From contig JAEZHO010000308.1 in the NCBI GenBank assembly GCA_023416545.1, positions 1 to 7,590 on the forward strand: 7,590 nt of DNA. The letters run 5' to 3'. Every line of letters starts with the position of its first letter. Position 1 is the first letter of the stretch. Below are positions 1 to 7,528 of the stretch, in pieces. Under the pieces are notes generated by a model, which had not been told where the DNA came from, searched no databases, and worked only from the letters and a program-made list of their open reading frames with translations. Source of the DNA: Pseudomonadota bacterium. Its GTDB lineage: Bacteria; Pseudomonadota; Alphaproteobacteria; Rhizobiales; Rhizobiaceae. The position numbers were made by a program, and so were the translations under genes.

Positions 1-42
1 CGTCAGGGCGATGCCGCCGAATTTTTGAGCGATCTTCGACAT
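1..42 (-). CDS. Start of a small protein, probably the short lipoprotein downstream of argH (truncated by window edge)
   Basis: Reading minus from 42, an ATG opens a frame MSKIAQKFGGIALT that runs off the left edge after 14 codons. A good ribosome binding site (GGAAAGGA) lies just upstream. A lysine-containing N-terminus running into small hydrophobic residues fits the start of a signal peptide. In rhizobia, as I recall, a short lipoprotein with a lipobox lies between argH and lysA, and this would be its start. The lipobox cysteine lies outside the window, so lipidation cannot be seen. It follows argH on the same strand after 84 bp and may be co-transcribed. The start is well supported; the identity rests on context. 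Confidence 0.5.
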   Translation of the reverse strand, partial: MSKIAQKFGGIALT

Positions 43-79
43 TCCGGTTCCTTTCCAAGCAGGCTGCGCTGGTGTCATA

Positions 80-112
80 GCGGAGTTCCTGGCCCTTGTG
101 CAGTCACTCCGC
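80..112 (-). other. Inverted repeat in the argH-lipoprotein gap
   Basis: Seven-base arms GCGGAGT (80-86) and ACTCCGC (106-112) are perfectly complementary across a 19-nt loop. They lie 14 nt after the argH stop codon and before the next gene. No T-run follows in the direction of transcription, so this is not a convincing intrinsic terminator. It could be an intercistronic stem, or chance in GC-rich DNA. Confidence 0.25.
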
Positions 113-126
113 CGTCATTTCGATGG

Positions 127-1530
<1,404 letters not shown>

Positions 1531-1539
1531 GATGCAAAG

Positions 1540-1547
1540 TCCTGGAG
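1540..1547. promoter_or_regulatory. Overlapping ribosome binding sites of argH and tlpA
   Basis: GGAG at 1544-1547 on plus sits 6 nt before the tlpA ATG. AGGA on minus (complement of 1540-1543) sits 9 nt before the argH ATG. The two sites abut inside the 23-bp divergent gap, so the whole gap is taken up by the two translation starts. Confidence 0.6.
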
Positions 1548-1553
1548 TGCTAG

Positions 1554-2213
1554 ATGACGAATAAGAGACCGCTAGGCCTACCCTCCGCCAGATTGATCGT
1601 GATCGCCGCCATAGCCGGGCTGATGGCCGGTGCCGTGGCGGTATACGTGAGGAATGCCGGGTCTGGCAATGGCGAGGTCGCCGCAGGTGCCGGTGCCTGC
1701 GAGGGCGCGGTGGAACTGGCCCGGTCGGTCGATGAGTTCGCGCGGGGCGAAGTTGCCGCCATGGCGGCCGCGACGTCGCCGCGGCTGATCGACCTCTCGT
1801 TCAAGGGGCCGCAGGGGCAGGATCTGAAAACGACCGATTTCGCCGGCAAGACGGTGCTTCTCAATCTGTGGGCGACCTGGTGCGGGCCCTGCCGAGAGGA
1901 GATGCCGGCGCTCAACAATCTGCAGAAGGAGATGGGCGGGGAGGATTTCGAGGTGGTCGCCGTCAATATCGACACGGGCACGGACGAGAAGCCGAAGGCC
2001 TTCCTTGCAGAAACCGGTGTCGATGCCCTCGGCTACTACCGCGACAGCACCATGGGCGTGTTCAACGTCATGAAGAAGGAAGGGCTCGCCTTCGGCCTGC
2101 CCGTCACGCTCATCATCGACCCGAAGGGCTGTCTCGTCTCGGCGATGAATGGACCGGCCGTCTGGGACAGCGCCGATGCCAAGGCGCTGATCGCGGCCGC
2201 AAAGGGTTCCTGA
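1554..2213 (+). CDS. tlpA: TlpA-type membrane-anchored thiol-disulfide oxidoreductase
   Basis: Periplasmic thioredoxin-like reductase. In Bradyrhizobium the family member TlpA is needed for cytochrome aa3 assembly and keeps copper-site cysteines of oxidase subunit II and its copper chaperone reduced. Here 219 residues show a basic N-terminus (K4, R5, R13), one uncleaved-looking membrane segment (about 14-32), an Ala/Gly-rich linker and a TlpA/ResA-like thioredoxin fold. The active site is WCGPC (W109-C113) and the cis-proline lies in GLPVT (P183). Two further cysteines, C49 and C193, are spaced from the active site almost exactly like the structural disulfide described in Bradyrhizobium TlpA. 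GGAG lies 6 nt before the ATG. It diverges from argH and converges with hbdA, so it is transcribed alone. Function in oxidase maturation is by homology. Confidence 0.93.
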   Translation: MTNKRPLGLPSARLIVIAAIAGLMAGAVAVYVRNAGSGNGEVAAGAGACEGAVELARSVDEFARGEVAAMAAATSPRLIDLSFKGPQGQDLKTTDFAGKTVLLNLWATWCGPCREEMPALNNLQKEMGGEDFEVVAVNIDTGTDEKPKAFLAETGVDALGYYRDSTMGVFNVMKKEGLAFGLPVTLIIDPKGCLVSAMNGPAVWDSADAKALIAAAKGS

Positions 2214-2217
2214 CCCG

Positions 2218-3102
<885 letters not shown>

Positions 3103-3140
3103 GGATATGCTCCCGAGGCGCGCGGCGGCGCCCGCTTGAT

Positions 3141-3162
3141 GCCGGCCCGGGGGAGGGCCGGC
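3141..3162 (-). other. GC-rich hairpin between etfA and hbdA
   Basis: GCCGGCCC (3141-3148) and GGGCCGGC (3155-3162) form a perfect 8-bp stem with a 6-nt loop. It sits about midway in the 121-bp gap, before the hbdA ribosome binding site. There is no T-run after it on minus, so it looks more like an intercistronic mRNA stem (processing or stability) than a strong terminator. Confidence 0.4.
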
Positions 3163-3202
3163 CTGTCGTTGTTGTGGCCGATCAGCCTCAGTTCTAGCGT
3201 TT

Positions 3203-3216
3203 TTCGCAGGTGCGAA
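3203..3216 (-). other. Small hairpin just after etfA
   Basis: TTCGC (3203-3207) and GCGAA (3212-3216) make a 5-bp stem with a 4-nt loop, 7 nt after the etfA stop. On minus it is followed by A residues, not T, so it does not meet the rule for an intrinsic terminator. Confidence 0.25.
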
Positions 3217-3223
3217 GCAACGG

Positions 3224-4153
3224 CTAAAGCGACTTCTGGAGTTCCGGCAGGATTTCGAAGAGATCCCCGACGAGGCCGTAGTCGGCGACCTGGAAGATCG
3301 GCGCTTCCTCGTCCTTGTTGATCGCGACGATGACCTTGGAATCCTTCATGCCGGCCAGGTGCTGGATCGCACCGGAAATACCGGCCGCGATGTAGAGGTC
3401 GGGGGCGACGACCTTGCCGGTCTGTCCGACCTGCCAGTCGTTCGGCGCGTAGCCGGCATCGACGGCCGCCCGCGAAGCGCCGACGGCCGCACCCAGCTTG
3501 TCGGCGAGCGGCAGGATGACCTCGTTGAACTTCTCGGCCGAACCGAGGGCGCGGCCACCCGATACGATGATCTTCGCGGACGTCAGTTCGGGACGTTCCG
3601 AGGAGGCGATCGCGTCGGAGACGAAGCTCGAAAGGCCGGGGTTGGCCGGAGCCGCAACGGTCTCGACCGAGGCCGAACCGCCCTCGCCTGCGGCCTGGAA
3701 GGCCGCGGTGCGCACGGTGATGACCTTCTTGGCGTCGGTCGATTGCACCGTCTGGATCGCGTTGCCCGCGTAGATCGGCCGCTTGAAGGTGTCCGGCGCG
3801 ACCACTTCGGTGATCTCCGACACCTGCATGACATCCAGAAGGGCTGCCACGCGGGGCATGACGTTCTTGGCCGACGCGGTCGCCGGGGCGATGAGCGTGT
3901 CGTAATTGCCTGCGAGCGAGACGATCAGGTCGGCGAGCGGCTCGGCAAGGCCGTTGGCGAGATCGGCGCTGTCCGCGAGCAGTACCTTGGATACGCCGTC
4001 GAGCTTTGCTGCGGCATCGGCCGCGGCCTTCGCGCCGGTGCCGGCAACGAGGACATGGATGTCTCCGCCGATCGACTTCGCCGCGCTCAGCGCCTTGGCG
4101 GTCTGGTCGGAAACGGAGGTGTTGTCGTGTTCTGCCAGAAGAAGAATGGCCAT
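3224..4153 (-). CDS. etfA: Electron transfer flavoprotein, alpha subunit
   Basis: FAD-binding subunit of the EtfAB heterodimer, which collects electrons from acyl-CoA and other dehydrogenases and delivers them to ETF:quinone oxidoreductase. The 309-residue protein has an N-terminal alpha/beta domain and the conserved C-terminal FAD domain: SGGR (198-201; R201 matches the flavin-contacting arginine of human ETFA), GASRAAVDAGYAPNDWQVGQ (226-245), and the ETF-alpha signature LYIAAGISGAIQHLAG (253-268) ending at N279. The frame stays open upstream into etfB, but MAILLLAEHD is the family start and has GGGAG 9 nt before it, so the longer start at 4522 is rejected. It follows etfB by 26 bp. The length and close match to human-type ETFA favour the housekeeping pair rather than the nitrogen-fixation FixB paralogue. 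Confidence 0.96.
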   Translation of the reverse strand: MAILLLAEHDNTSVSDQTAKALSAAKSIGGDIHVLVAGTGAKAAADAAAKLDGVSKVLLADSADLANGLAEPLADLIVSLAGNYDTLIAPATASAKNVMPRVAALLDVMQVSEITEVVAPDTFKRPIYAGNAIQTVQSTDAKKVITVRTAAFQAAGEGGSASVETVAAPANPGLSSFVSDAIASSERPELTSAKIIVSGGRALGSAEKFNEVILPLADKLGAAVGASRAAVDAGYAPNDWQVGQTGKVVAPDLYIAAGISGAIQHLAGMKDSKVIVAINKDEEAPIFQVADYGLVGDLFEILPELQKSL

Positions 4154-4162
4154 GTCTTTAGT

Positions 4163-4167
4163 CTCCC
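4163..4167 (-). promoter_or_regulatory. etfA ribosome binding site deciding the start
   Basis: GGGAG on minus, 9 nt before the ATG at 4153. It supports this start over the in-frame start at 4522, which lies inside etfB. Confidence 0.6.
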
Positions 4168-4179
4168 TGTTCTTCCGAC

Positions 4180-4929
4180 TTAAAGCACGCCGGCTTCGGT
4201 CTTGAGCTTTTCGACGAGCTCGGCGACGGTCTTCACCTTGATGCCGGCCTTGCGGCCTCCCGGCTCCTCGGTCTTCAGCACCTTGAGGCGCCGGGCGGTG
4301 TCGACGCCGAAATCGGCAGGCGACTTCTTGTCCAGCGGCTTCTTCTTCGCCTTCATGATGTTCGGCAGCGAGGCGTAGCGGGGCTCGTTGAGACGCAGGT
4401 CGGTGGTAACGATCGCGGGAAGCTTGACTTCGACCGTCTGAAGGCCGCCGTCCACTTCGCGGGTAACCTTCGCGGCTCCGCCATCGAGTTCCACCTTGGA
4501 GGCGAACGTCGCCTGGCCCCACTTCAGGAGGGCGGCGAGCATCTGGCCGGTCTGGTTCGAATCGTCGTCGATCGCCTGCTTGCCCATGATGACCAGGCCC
4601 GGGGCTTCCGCCTTGGCCACGCCCTTGAGGATCTTCGCCACGGCGAGCGGCTCGACGGTGTCGTCGGTTTCGATCAGGATCGCCCGGTCCGCGCCCATGG
4701 CGAGGCCCGTGCGCAGGGTCTCCTCGGCCTTGGCCGGACCGATCGATACGACGACCACTTCCTGGGCCTTGCCGGCCTCCTTCAGGCGAAGCGCCTCCTC
4801 GACGGCGATTTCGTCGAAGGGGTTCATCGACATCTTCACATTGGCAAGCTCGACGCCCGTTCCATCCGGCTTGACGCGGATCTTGACGTTGTAGTCGACC
4901 ACTCGCTTGACAGGCACCAGGATCTTCAT
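4180..4929 (-). CDS. etfB: Electron transfer flavoprotein, beta subunit
   Basis: Partner of EtfA; it binds AMP and carries the loop that docks onto client dehydrogenases. At 249 residues it has the usual length. It opens with MKILVPVKRVVDYN, contains the nucleotide-binding stretch GKQAIDDDSNQTGQM (116-130), and has the ETF-beta signature region running from about 167 to 197. The recognition loop LPNIMKAKKK (188-197) is intact: L188 corresponds to the anchor leucine of human ETFB, and K193 and K196 correspond to its two methylated lysines. A start 10 codons further up is open (4959), but MKILVPVKR is the family start and has AAGGAAGGA 4-8 nt before it. It leads the etfB-etfA pair, with a 153-bp upstream gap that likely holds the promoter. 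Confidence 0.96.
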   Translation of the reverse strand: MKILVPVKRVVDYNVKIRVKPDGTGVELANVKMSMNPFDEIAVEEALRLKEAGKAQEVVVVSIGPAKAEETLRTGLAMGADRAILIETDDTVEPLAVAKILKGVAKAEAPGLVIMGKQAIDDDSNQTGQMLAALLKWGQATFASKVELDGGAAKVTREVDGGLQTVEVKLPAIVTTDLRLNEPRYASLPNIMKAKKKPLDKKSPADFGVDTARRLKVLKTEEPGGRKAGIKVKTVAELVEKLKTEAGVL

Positions 4930-4933
4930 GGGG

Positions 4934-4942
4934 TCCTTCCTT
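4934..4942 (-). promoter_or_regulatory. etfB ribosome binding site deciding the start
   Basis: AAGGAAGGA on minus ends 4 nt before the ATG at 4929. It lies inside the longer frame opened at 4959, so it favours the shorter start. Confidence 0.6.
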
Positions 4943-4952
4943 GACTTATCAC

Positions 4953-4968
4953 GCCGCACGCATGCGGC
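4953..4968 (-). other. Hairpin in the etfB leader
   Basis: GCCGCA (4953-4958) and TGCGGC (4963-4968) form a perfect 6-bp stem with a 4-nt loop, about 10 nt upstream of the etfB ribosome binding site. It could tune translation start or mRNA stability. No known riboswitch fold is recognised. Confidence 0.3.
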
Positions 4969-5001
4969 TCTGCCGTTCGCTTCTTTAGTCAGTGGGCGAC
5001 A

Positions 5002-5029
5002 TGGATACCCATTTTTTTACCGAAGACAA
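5002..5029 (-). promoter_or_regulatory. Candidate etfB promoter
   Basis: On minus, TTGTCT (5024-5029), a 16-nt spacer that includes a run of seven A, and TATCCA (5002-5007) give a weak sigma-70-like match. It would leave a leader of roughly 65 nt before the etfB ATG. The gap must hold a promoter if etfBA is transcribed apart from the rhomboid run, but this particular match is imperfect. Confidence 0.3.
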
Positions 5030-5057
5030 CGTGGTTTTGGACCGCAGGGCCTGCCCA

Positions 5058-5079
5058 TTCGTCATATCGCTATGACGGA
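5058..5079 (-). other. Inverted repeat just after the rhomboid gene
   Basis: GTCATA (5061-5066) and TATGAC (5071-5076) are perfect 6-base arms with a TCGC loop. The stem extends by C5060-G5077, a T-G wobble and T5058-A5079. It starts a few nt after the rhomboid stop codon. No T-run follows on minus. It may be a weak transcript-end hairpin or a protein-binding palindrome upstream of etfB. Confidence 0.4.
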
Positions 5080-5082
5080 CAT

Positions 5083-5829
5083 CTATGGCAGGCTGGAGCC
5101 GACGAGGGGTACGGAGGCGCGGGTACAGACTGCCCTGGGAAGGACGATCCTGCGATCGAAGAGTGGCACGCCCTTCCGCCGCATGAAGAGGACGAGAACG
5201 GCGCCGGCCAGGATGCCGCCGACATGGGCGCCCCAGGAAACATCGCCCTCCTGGTCGACGACCAGCATCAGGAACTGCTGCATCAGCCAGAGCGCGAGGG
5301 GAATGAAGGCCGGCAGCGGAAGCGGTATGCGGAAGAGCACCAGAACCCAGAGCCTTACGCGTGGATGCAGGATGAAGTAGGCGGCCACCACCCCGGAGAT
5401 GGCCCCGGATGCGCCGATCAGCGGCCCCTCGGATCCGGGCGCCAGAACCGCATGCAGCAAAGCTCCGGCCGCGGCGCAGAGGAGGTAGAAGACCAGGAAC
5501 CGGACGTGCCCCAGCGCATCCTCCACATTATCCCCGAACACCCAGAGGAAGAGCATGTTGGAGGCGAGGTGCCAGAAGTCCAAGTGGACGAAGGCGTAGG
5601 TCGTGTAGGTGAACGATCCGGGCACCAGCACGAGTTCCGGATCGAGATAGGCGTGGTTCGATGCCACCGCCGGAATGAAGCCGAGGCCGAGCGCGGCGAG
5701 TTCGCCCACCATGTCCGGCGTGACTGCGGTCAGGGCCCAGACCGCGACGTTGATCGCGATCAGCCCGATCGTCACGTACTGGACGCGGATGTGCTTCAGC
5801 GTATTGGCGTCATGGATGGGGATGAACAT
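5083..5829 (-). CDS. Rhomboid family intramembrane serine protease
   Basis: Polytopic inner-membrane protein of the rhomboid family, which cuts transmembrane helices of other proteins inside the bilayer. The 248 residues show about six hydrophobic segments. The catalytic pair is present: Ser141 in GASG (139-142) and His202 in AHVGG (201-205). HLASN (87-91) matches the conserved HxxxN of the first catalytic-core helix, where the Asn helps form the oxyanion hole. All residues needed for activity are therefore present. The start MFIPIHDANT is typical of the alphaproteobacterial group; the frame is open 24 codons further into the preceding gene, which is rejected although the ribosome binding site here is only a weak G-rich stretch. 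It follows the adenosyltransferase by 22 bp. The substrate is unknown. The tail after the last membrane segment (about 217-248) is polar with no known motif. Confidence 0.92.
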   Translation of the reverse strand: MFIPIHDANTLKHIRVQYVTIGLIAINVAVWALTAVTPDMVGELAALGLGFIPAVASNHAYLDPELVLVPGSFTYTTYAFVHLDFWHLASNMLFLWVFGDNVEDALGHVRFLVFYLLCAAAGALLHAVLAPGSEGPLIGASGAISGVVAAYFILHPRVRLWVLVLFRIPLPLPAFIPLALWLMQQFLMLVVDQEGDVSWGAHVGGILAGAVLVLFMRRKGVPLFDRRIVLPRAVCTRASVPLVGSSLP

Positions 5830-5851
5830 GGCTGCCCGCCCGGCCTTTCCG

Positions 5852-6424
5852 TCAGCGGTTCTTGCCCGGCACCCAGAGCACGTCGGTCCGGCCGTCGTCA
5901 TTGGCGTGACGGGCGGCGACGAACAGGAAGTCCGAGAGCCGGTTGATATACTGCAGGGCGGGCTCGCCCACGATCTCTTGCCGGGACAGTTCCACCATCA
6001 GCCGCTCGGCGCGGCGCGCCACCGTGCGGGCGAGGTGCAGATAGGCCGCTGCCGGCGATCCGCCCGGCAGGATGAAGGAGCGGAGAGGCTCGATGACCGC
6101 GTTCAGTTCGTCGATCTCGTTCTCGATGCGCGTTACCTGGGCGGCCACGACGCGCAGCGGTTCGTACTCGGGGTTTTTCTCCACCTCGGGATTGGCAAGG
6201 TCGGCGCCGAGGTCGAAGAGGTCGTTCTGGATGCGGGCGAGCATCGCGTCGAGCGGCTCTATCCCTGCTGTATGAAGGCGCGCCATGCCGATGACCGAAT
6301 TGGTCTCGTCGACCGTCCCGAAGGCGTCTACGCGCAGGTCGTGCTTGTCCCGTCGCGGGCCGCTCACCAGCGAGGTCATGCCGGTGTCGCCGGTGCGCGT
6401 GTAGACCTTGTTGATCTTGACCAT
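5852..6424 (-). CDS. PduO-type cob(I)alamin adenosyltransferase
   Basis: Transfers the 5'-deoxyadenosyl group of ATP to cob(I)alamin, making adenosylcobalamin for enzymes such as methylmalonyl-CoA mutase. The 190 residues match the PduO/MMAB class, unrelated in fold to CobA/CobO. Visible motifs are the N-terminal ATP-binding YTRTGDTG (8-15), GTVDETN (36-42), FILPGG (117-122), ARTVARRAER (132-141) with the arginines and glutamate of the active site, and NRLSDFLF (161-168). MVKINKVYTRTGDTG is the standard start, with GGGGGA 8 nt upstream; a longer open frame to 6655 runs antisense-like through the 65-residue gene in another frame and is not credible. It begins 2 bp after that gene's stop codon, so translation is probably coupled. 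Rhizobia usually also have a CobO-type enzyme for de novo synthesis, so this copy may serve salvage or direct delivery to the mutase. Confidence 0.93.
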   Translation of the reverse strand: MVKINKVYTRTGDTGMTSLVSGPRRDKHDLRVDAFGTVDETNSVIGMARLHTAGIEPLDAMLARIQNDLFDLGADLANPEVEKNPEYEPLRVVAAQVTRIENEIDELNAVIEPLRSFILPGGSPAAAYLHLARTVARRAERLMVELSRQEIVGEPALQYINRLSDFLFVAARHANDDGRTDVLWVPGKNR

Positions 6425-6426
6425 GG

Positions 6427-6624
6427 TTATCGTCCCCCGCCGGTGATCCAGAGGGTGAGCATGATGAGCACGATGGCGATCGCCTGCAGCACCAGCCGCA
6501 GCTGCATCAGCTTGTTCGACTTGTTGGCGTCGGTCCCCTTCATCATGTTGAACAGGCCGCGGATCAGGACGAGGACGACCAGTCCCATCACGATGACGGT
6601 GAGGATGGTGGTGAATGTGGACAT
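6427..6624 (-). CDS. Twin-transmembrane small protein, HIG1-domain-like
   Basis: A 65-residue membrane protein with two hydrophobic helices (about 4-24 and 43-61) joined by a polar loop rich in Lys, Asn and Asp. The segment from R22 to Q47, with KLMQLRLVLQ (38-47), resembles the HIG1 (hypoxia-induced) domain motif with its conserved R/Q pattern on the second helix. Mitochondrial members such as Rcf1 and HIGD1A bind cytochrome oxidase and respiratory supercomplexes; the alphaproteobacterial small proteins are less studied. It lies 23 bp after the SDR gene and only 2 bp before the adenosyltransferase, whose ribosome binding site is within its last codons. The start has a modest AAAAGG about 12 nt upstream. 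The family call is good; the cellular role is unknown. Confidence 0.85.
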   Translation of the reverse strand: MSTFTTILTVIVMGLVVLVLIRGLFNMMKGTDANKSNKLMQLRLVLQAIAIVLIMLTLWITGGGR

Positions 6625-6647
6625 TCTGGATGTTGACCTTTTCGTTG

Positions 6648-7481
6648 TCAGTCAAGCCGGCGCATCAGGCGGTAGAAGAGATCGGCCGGGAGGAGGCGCT
6701 TGAGCAGGGCTCCCTGTCTCGCGGGTGTCGTGACGAGATAATGTGGCTTGGGTCGTGATGCGGTCAAGGCATGCGTCAGCACGTCGTAGACCGCCTCGGG
6801 GCCCAAGCGGTGGGGGTTCTTCTGCCCGGTTCCGCCAAGCCGGGCAAGCTGGCGCTTGTACTCGATGGAATGCGCCGAGTTTTCCAGGTCGACATGCTCC
6901 TCGATCTTCGCCAGCGCATTGGCCGTGAAGCGCGATGCGATCGGTCCGGGCTCGATCAGGCTGACGTGGATGCCGCTGCCGTCCAGTTCCATCCGCATCG
7001 TCACCATCAGGCCCTCGAGCGCGTATTTCGAGGCGGTATAGGCGCCACGGTAGCGATAGGGCAGGAGGCCGAGAATGGACGAGCAGTTGACGATCCGCCC
7101 GTGGCTCTGCCGGCGCATGAGCGGGACGACCCGCCGGGTCAGTTCGTGCCAGCCGAACAGGTTGGTCTCGAACTGCTCGCGAAGCACATCGGTCGAAATA
7201 TCCTCGACGGCGCCGGGCTGCCCGTAGGCGCCGTTGTTGAAGAGCGCGTCGATGCGTCCGCCGGTCCGTTCACGCACCGTCTCCACCAGCGCCGCGATCG
7301 TGTCGGGCCGGGTGTAGTCCATCAGCAGCGCCTCGATCCCGTCCGCCTCCAGCGAGGCGAGATCCTCGGCCTTGCGGACGGTCGCGAAGACCCGCCAACC
7401 GTCGCCCTTCAAAGCCCGCGCACAATGGGCACCGATGCCCGAGGAGCAGCCGGTAACGATGATCGATCTGGGGTGCGGCAT
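6648..7481 (-). CDS. Short-chain dehydrogenase/reductase (classical, 17-beta-HSD-like group)
   Basis: NAD(P)-dependent oxidoreductase of the classical SDR family. The 277 residues contain the cofactor motif TGCSSGIG (10-17), NNGAYG (82-87, a variant of NNAG), Asn107, Ser135 in NCSSILG, and the catalytic Tyr148-x3-Lys152 in YTASK. EPGP (177-180) follows, as usual for the group. The basic residues after the second strand (R36, K37) favour NADP(H), though this is inference. The ATG at 7481 has AGGA 7 nt upstream and opens directly into the first strand (MPHPRSIIVTG). In-frame starts at 7511 (ATG) and 7535 (TTG) would add an unconserved-looking N-terminus. It is the first gene of the four-gene minus run and lies opposite a divergent gene. 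The substrate is unknown; the similarity to hydroxysteroid-type SDRs does not establish one. Confidence 0.92.
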   Translation of the reverse strand: MPHPRSIIVTGCSSGIGAHCARALKGDGWRVFATVRKAEDLASLEADGIEALLMDYTRPDTIAALVETVRERTGGRIDALFNNGAYGQPGAVEDISTDVLREQFETNLFGWHELTRRVVPLMRRQSHGRIVNCSSILGLLPYRYRGAYTASKYALEGLMVTMRMELDGSGIHVSLIEPGPIASRFTANALAKIEEHVDLENSAHSIEYKRQLARLGGTGQKNPHRLGPEAVYDVLTHALTASRPKPHYLVTTPARQGALLKRLLPADLFYRLMRRLD

Positions 7482-7488
7482 GAAAGGG

Positions 7489-7492
7489 TCCT
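7489..7492 (-). promoter_or_regulatory. SDR ribosome binding site deciding the start
   Basis: AGGA on minus, 7 nt before the ATG at 7481. It falls inside the longer frames that open at 7511 and 7535 and so supports the shorter protein. Confidence 0.5.
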
Positions 7493-7528
7493 GTACAAGG
7501 GGACCGTGCATCCCATATTTCGGGGGCA

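Noticed and set aside
3359..4183. Long plus-strand open frame (274 codons) opposite etfA
   Set aside because: Same pattern of antisense shadow with low-complexity charged composition.
4154..4522. N-terminal extension of etfA by 123 codons
   Set aside because: It overlaps etfB in another frame and is Arg-rich and non-homologous in character. The family start MAILLLAEHD has its own ribosome binding site.
4993..5018. Short stem TGGG/CCCA followed by seven T on plus, like a terminator
   Set aside because: The stem is only 4 bp with an 11-nt loop, and no plus-strand gene ends there. The T-run is better read as the A-tract of the possible etfB promoter on minus.
5044..5054. Palindrome GCAGGGCCTGC upstream of etfB
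   Set aside because: Eleven bases with a 4-bp stem are expected by chance in GC-rich DNA.
6425..6655. 77-codon upstream extension of the adenosyltransferase, rich in His and Arg
   Set aside because: It is the out-of-frame reading of the HIG1-like gene. The true start MVKINKVYTRTGDTG is conserved and preceded by a G-rich ribosome binding site.
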